64,000 bases of DNA from Planctomycetota bacterium (GTDB lineage Bacteria > Planctomycetota > UBA1135): assembly GCA_024275135.1 (NCBI GenBank), contig JAJRZS010000025.1:1-64000 (forward strand), given 5' to 3'. The first letter of the stretch is position 1, and every line of letters begins with the position of its first letter. This document shows, one piece after another, positions 61,849 to 64,000 of this stretch. A program made the translations under genes and the position numbers. The notes under the pieces were generated by a model, which saw only the letters and a program-made list of their open reading frames with translations, ran no database searches and had not been told where the DNA came from.

Positions 61849-63048
61849 ATGTCCCCGATGCCTGAAACTCTTCCCGCACTGAAACTTGCCACTCGCATGA
61901 GCCGTCTCGGCACCGAAACGGCGTTCGAAGTTCTTGCCAAAGCCAAAGCCCTTGAGGCCGAAGGTCGGAATATCGTCCATCTCGAAATTGGCGAGCCGGA
62001 TTTTGATACGCCTTGCAACATTGTGGAGGCGGGAGTGACGGCCTTGCGTGAAGGGTGGACGCATTATGGTCCGGCCAATGGGCAGCCGGAGGCCCGGGAA
62101 GTGGTTGCCGATTATGTGGCTCGCACTCGCGGTGTGGACGTCCACCCGGATGAAGTCGTTATCGTGCCCGGTGGAAAACCCACCATGTTCTACGCCATGC
62201 TGGCCTTAGTGGAAAAAGGGGATGAGGTGATTTATCCCAATCCCGGCTTTCCCATTTATGAATCGATGATTCAGTTTTGCGGTGCCAAAGCCGTGCCTTG
62301 TCCCATTCGCGAAGTAAACTCTTTTGCTTTGGATCCTCAGGATGTAATTTCGCGGATTACGCCGCATACCAAAATGGTGATTTTGAATTCACCGGCCAAT
62401 CCTACCGGCGGGGTCACGCCCAAAGAATCTTTGGAGGTGGTGTTGGCGGCGCTGAAAGATCACCCCGATATTTGGATTCTGTCGGACGAGATTTACAGTC
62501 GCATGCTTTACGATGGCCATCAGCATTACAGTCCGATGGTGGATGCGGAAATCCGTGATCGCATCATTTTGCTAGATGGCTGGTCCAAAACCTACGCCAT
62601 GACTGGCTGGCGCATGGGCTTTGGTGTGATGCGTCCGGATTTGGCTGCCATGTTCACCAAGCTGATGGTGAATTCCAATTCTTGCACCGCCAGTTTCTCC
62701 CAGCGCGCAGGCATGGAAGCCCTAACTGGTGATCAGTCTGCTGTGGATTCCATGCTGCAACAATTTGACGGCCGTCGCAAACGCATCGTGGAGTTGATTA
62801 ACGACATCCCCGGCATGCACTGTCATTTGCCAGTGGGCGCCTTTTATGTTTTCCCTAACATTAAAGGGTTGGGGTTGAGTTCGGCCGCGCTGCAAGACAA
62901 AATTCTCTACGAAGGTGGGGTTTCTTGCCTAGCTGGCACTTCTTTTGGTGCCGAAGGGGAAGGCTATCTACGCTTTAGTTACGCTAACTCGATAGAAAAC
63001 ATCGAAGAGGGCATGCGCCGCGTGCGTGCGGTGGTGGAGAGTCTGTAA
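61849..63048 (+). CDS. PLP-dependent class I/II aminotransferase
   Basis: A 399-residue aminotransferase of the aspartate-aminotransferase fold. Visible are IVHLEIGEPDFDTP, THYGPANGQPEAREVVADY, VIVPGGKPTMFYAMLA, ILNSPANPTGGV, the internal-aldimine Lys in LDGWSKTYAMTGWRMGF and the C-terminal YLRFSYANSIENIEEGMRR with the substrate Arg. Aspartate or a broad amino-acid donor is likely. A TAGAAT (61822-61827) could be its -10. The stop TAA shares a base with the next start (TAATG at 63046-63050). Confidence 0.93.
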   Translation: MSPMPETLPALKLATRMSRLGTETAFEVLAKAKALEAEGRNIVHLEIGEPDFDTPCNIVEAGVTALREGWTHYGPANGQPEAREVVADYVARTRGVDVHPDEVVIVPGGKPTMFYAMLALVEKGDEVIYPNPGFPIYESMIQFCGAKAVPCPIREVNSFALDPQDVISRITPHTKMVILNSPANPTGGVTPKESLEVVLAALKDHPDIWILSDEIYSRMLYDGHQHYSPMVDAEIRDRIILLDGWSKTYAMTGWRMGFGVMRPDLAAMFTKLMVNSNSCTASFSQRAGMEALTGDQSAVDSMLQQFDGRRKRIVELINDIPGMHCHLPVGAFYVFPNIKGLGLSSAALQDKILYEGGVSCLAGTSFGAEGEGYLRFSYANSIENIEEGMRRVRAVVESL

Positions 63049-64000
63049 TGGATTTGGAACCTTCGGATTTTCGTTCCGACACGGTAACCAAGCCCACCTC
63101 GCGCATGTTGGAGGCCATGGCGCGGGCGCGGGTGGGCGATGATGTGTTGGGCGGAGATCCCACCGTGCGCAAATTGGAAAAGCGGATGGCCAGCTTGTTT
63201 GGTAAGGAAGCTGCTTTGTTCGTCCCTTCTGGCACCATGGCCAACCAATGCGCGGTGGCTGCGCATATCGTTCCCGGGGAAGAAATCATCGTCGACGCCG
63301 AAGCTCATATTTTTCAGTTTGAAGGCGGTGGCTTGAGCCGGATTTCGGGTGCCCATGTGCGCACTCTGCCGACAGAAAATGGGCAATACAATTTTGGTCA
63401 GCTGGCGCGCGCCATTCGCCCGGCTAGTGAACATATGCCGCGCACAGGATTGATTTGCGTGGAAGAAACCCATTTGTTTTCTGGTGGCACCATTGTGCCG
63501 ATTGATTATTTGGAAGAGGTCTATGGGTTGGCCAGGCACCATGGCATTTCTGTGCATATGGACGGTGCCCGCCTCTTCCACGCCCAAGCGGAAACCGGGG
63601 TCGAGTTTGCGGCCTATGGCAAAACTTGCGATTCCCTGTTCATTGCTTTGAGCAAGGGTTTGAGTTGCCCAGTGGGCTCGGTGCTGATGGGTGACGGCCG
63701 TTTCATTGAACGCGCGCGCCGGGTGCGCAAATGGATGGGTGGCGGCATGCGCCAGTCTGGTTATCTGGCGGCCTGTGGTTTGGTGGCCTTGGAAGAAACG
63801 GCGCCGTTGTTGGCGGAAGATAATTCGCGTTGTCGGCGTCTAGGTGGGGTCACCTTGGCCCTGGATGGGGTGCGGTTGGCTCAATCCACTATCGACACCA
63901 ACATTTTGTTTTTAGAAATCACGCACCCTGGGCTTGATGCGCCCATGGTAGAGGCCGCACTTGCCGATCAAGGGGTGTTGGCCTTAGCTCTTGGTGAACG
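63048..64000 (+). CDS. Threonine-aldolase-like PLP enzyme, cut by the window end
   Basis: The 5' part of a beta-eliminating lyase/low-specificity threonine aldolase. From ATG 63048 the frame is open to the window end (about 317 codons). SDTVTKPTSRMLEAMARARVGDDVLGGDPTV is the family N-terminus; PSGTMANQCAV, the HMDGARLFHA block with the PLP Asp, and ALSKGLSCPVGSVL with the PLP Lys follow. It probably cleaves threonine or allo-threonine to glycine and acetaldehyde. The C-terminus is missing. It is coupled to the aminotransferase (TAATG). Confidence 0.92.
   Translation, partial: MDLEPSDFRSDTVTKPTSRMLEAMARARVGDDVLGGDPTVRKLEKRMASLFGKEAALFVPSGTMANQCAVAAHIVPGEEIIVDAEAHIFQFEGGGLSRISGAHVRTLPTENGQYNFGQLARAIRPASEHMPRTGLICVEETHLFSGGTIVPIDYLEEVYGLARHHGISVHMDGARLFHAQAETGVEFAAYGKTCDSLFIALSKGLSCPVGSVLMGDGRFIERARRVRKWMGGGMRQSGYLAACGLVALEETAPLLAEDNSRCRRLGGVTLALDGVRLAQSTIDTNILFLEITHPGLDAPMVEAALADQGVLALALGE

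Noticed and set aside
1..64000. CRISPR array, prophage or integrase
   Set aside because: No regularly spaced repeats and no phage or recombinase genes were seen on either strand.

Overview
The window is a dense bacterial chromosome segment with 54 protein-coding genes, one tRNA gene and almost no spacer DNA. It looks like Planctomycetota, with moderate confidence. The reasons are a HEAT-repeat/VWA secreted protein, a squalene-cyclase-repeat protein, a Gld-like ABC operon with a DUF4340-type protein, an ArsC-family selenoprotein, and G+C that by eye is in the middle to upper fifties. No single marker proves the phylum. There is no phage, CRISPR array or transposase.

Layout. 157-6749 (minus) is a five-gene sugar operon: isomerase-like protein, AmgK-like kinase, MurU-like nucleotidyltransferase, fused trehalose-6-phosphate synthase/phosphatase, and a GH15 glucosidase/trehalase. 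6730-8362 is a 1.5 kb two-gene island bounded by perfect 61-bp direct repeats; each repeat carries the start codons and -10 elements of both neighbouring divergent genes. 8345-9886 is a HEAT/VWA protein. 9992-10068 is tRNA-Pro(CGG). 10118-16516 is an operon of rho plus a five-gene Gld-like ABC system. 16513-22381 holds an AceE-like E1 enzyme (minus) opposite guaB-guaA. 22383-25757 (minus) is an acidic secreted repeat protein with an OmpR-type regulator and histidine kinase. 25883-29300 holds a membrane protein, comF, larC and gluQ. 29221-31500 (minus) is a group of exported proteins. 31591-44531 is mostly housekeeping: hisS, nadD, a PPIase (minus), a phosphoesterase, yidC, mnmE, nrdR, an ATP-cone protein and smc. 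44528-50891 holds a glutaminyl-cyclase-like M28 enzyme, an OPT transporter, a GT2, a lipase-like protein and an MBL hydrolase. 50930-56263 is a zinc/manganese uptake locus: small membrane protein, porin-like protein, ZnuA-C-B, ArsC-family selenoprotein and a GYF/RDD protein. 56260-61725 (minus) is an Fe(III)-type ABC transporter with a pentahaem cytochrome c and a HEAT lipoprotein. 61849-64000 holds an aminotransferase and the start of a threonine-aldolase-like gene.

How it fits together. Genes within operons mostly overlap by ATGA, GTGA or TTGA, which implies translational coupling. Several genes, many of them first in their transcription unit, have a TAnnnT hexamer only 5-9 bp before the start codon and no Shine-Dalgarno sequence, which suggests leaderless mRNAs. 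At seven convergent gene pairs the stops abut or overlap, leaving no room for terminators.

Most interesting. (1) An ArsC-like gene at 55119-55463 reads through an in-frame UGA, giving a U-x-x-C motif, and has a SECIS-like hairpin. (2) The 61-bp-repeat island carries a (CT)9 tract that could switch its first gene on and off. (3) The secreted acidic protein and the sensor domain of the adjacent kinase share one repeat motif, and a PhoB-box-like tandem site lies upstream. (4) Beside nrdR is a protein with two ATP-cone-like segments and NrdD-like segments but no catalytic core. (5) nrdR has a leader with mutually exclusive helices.
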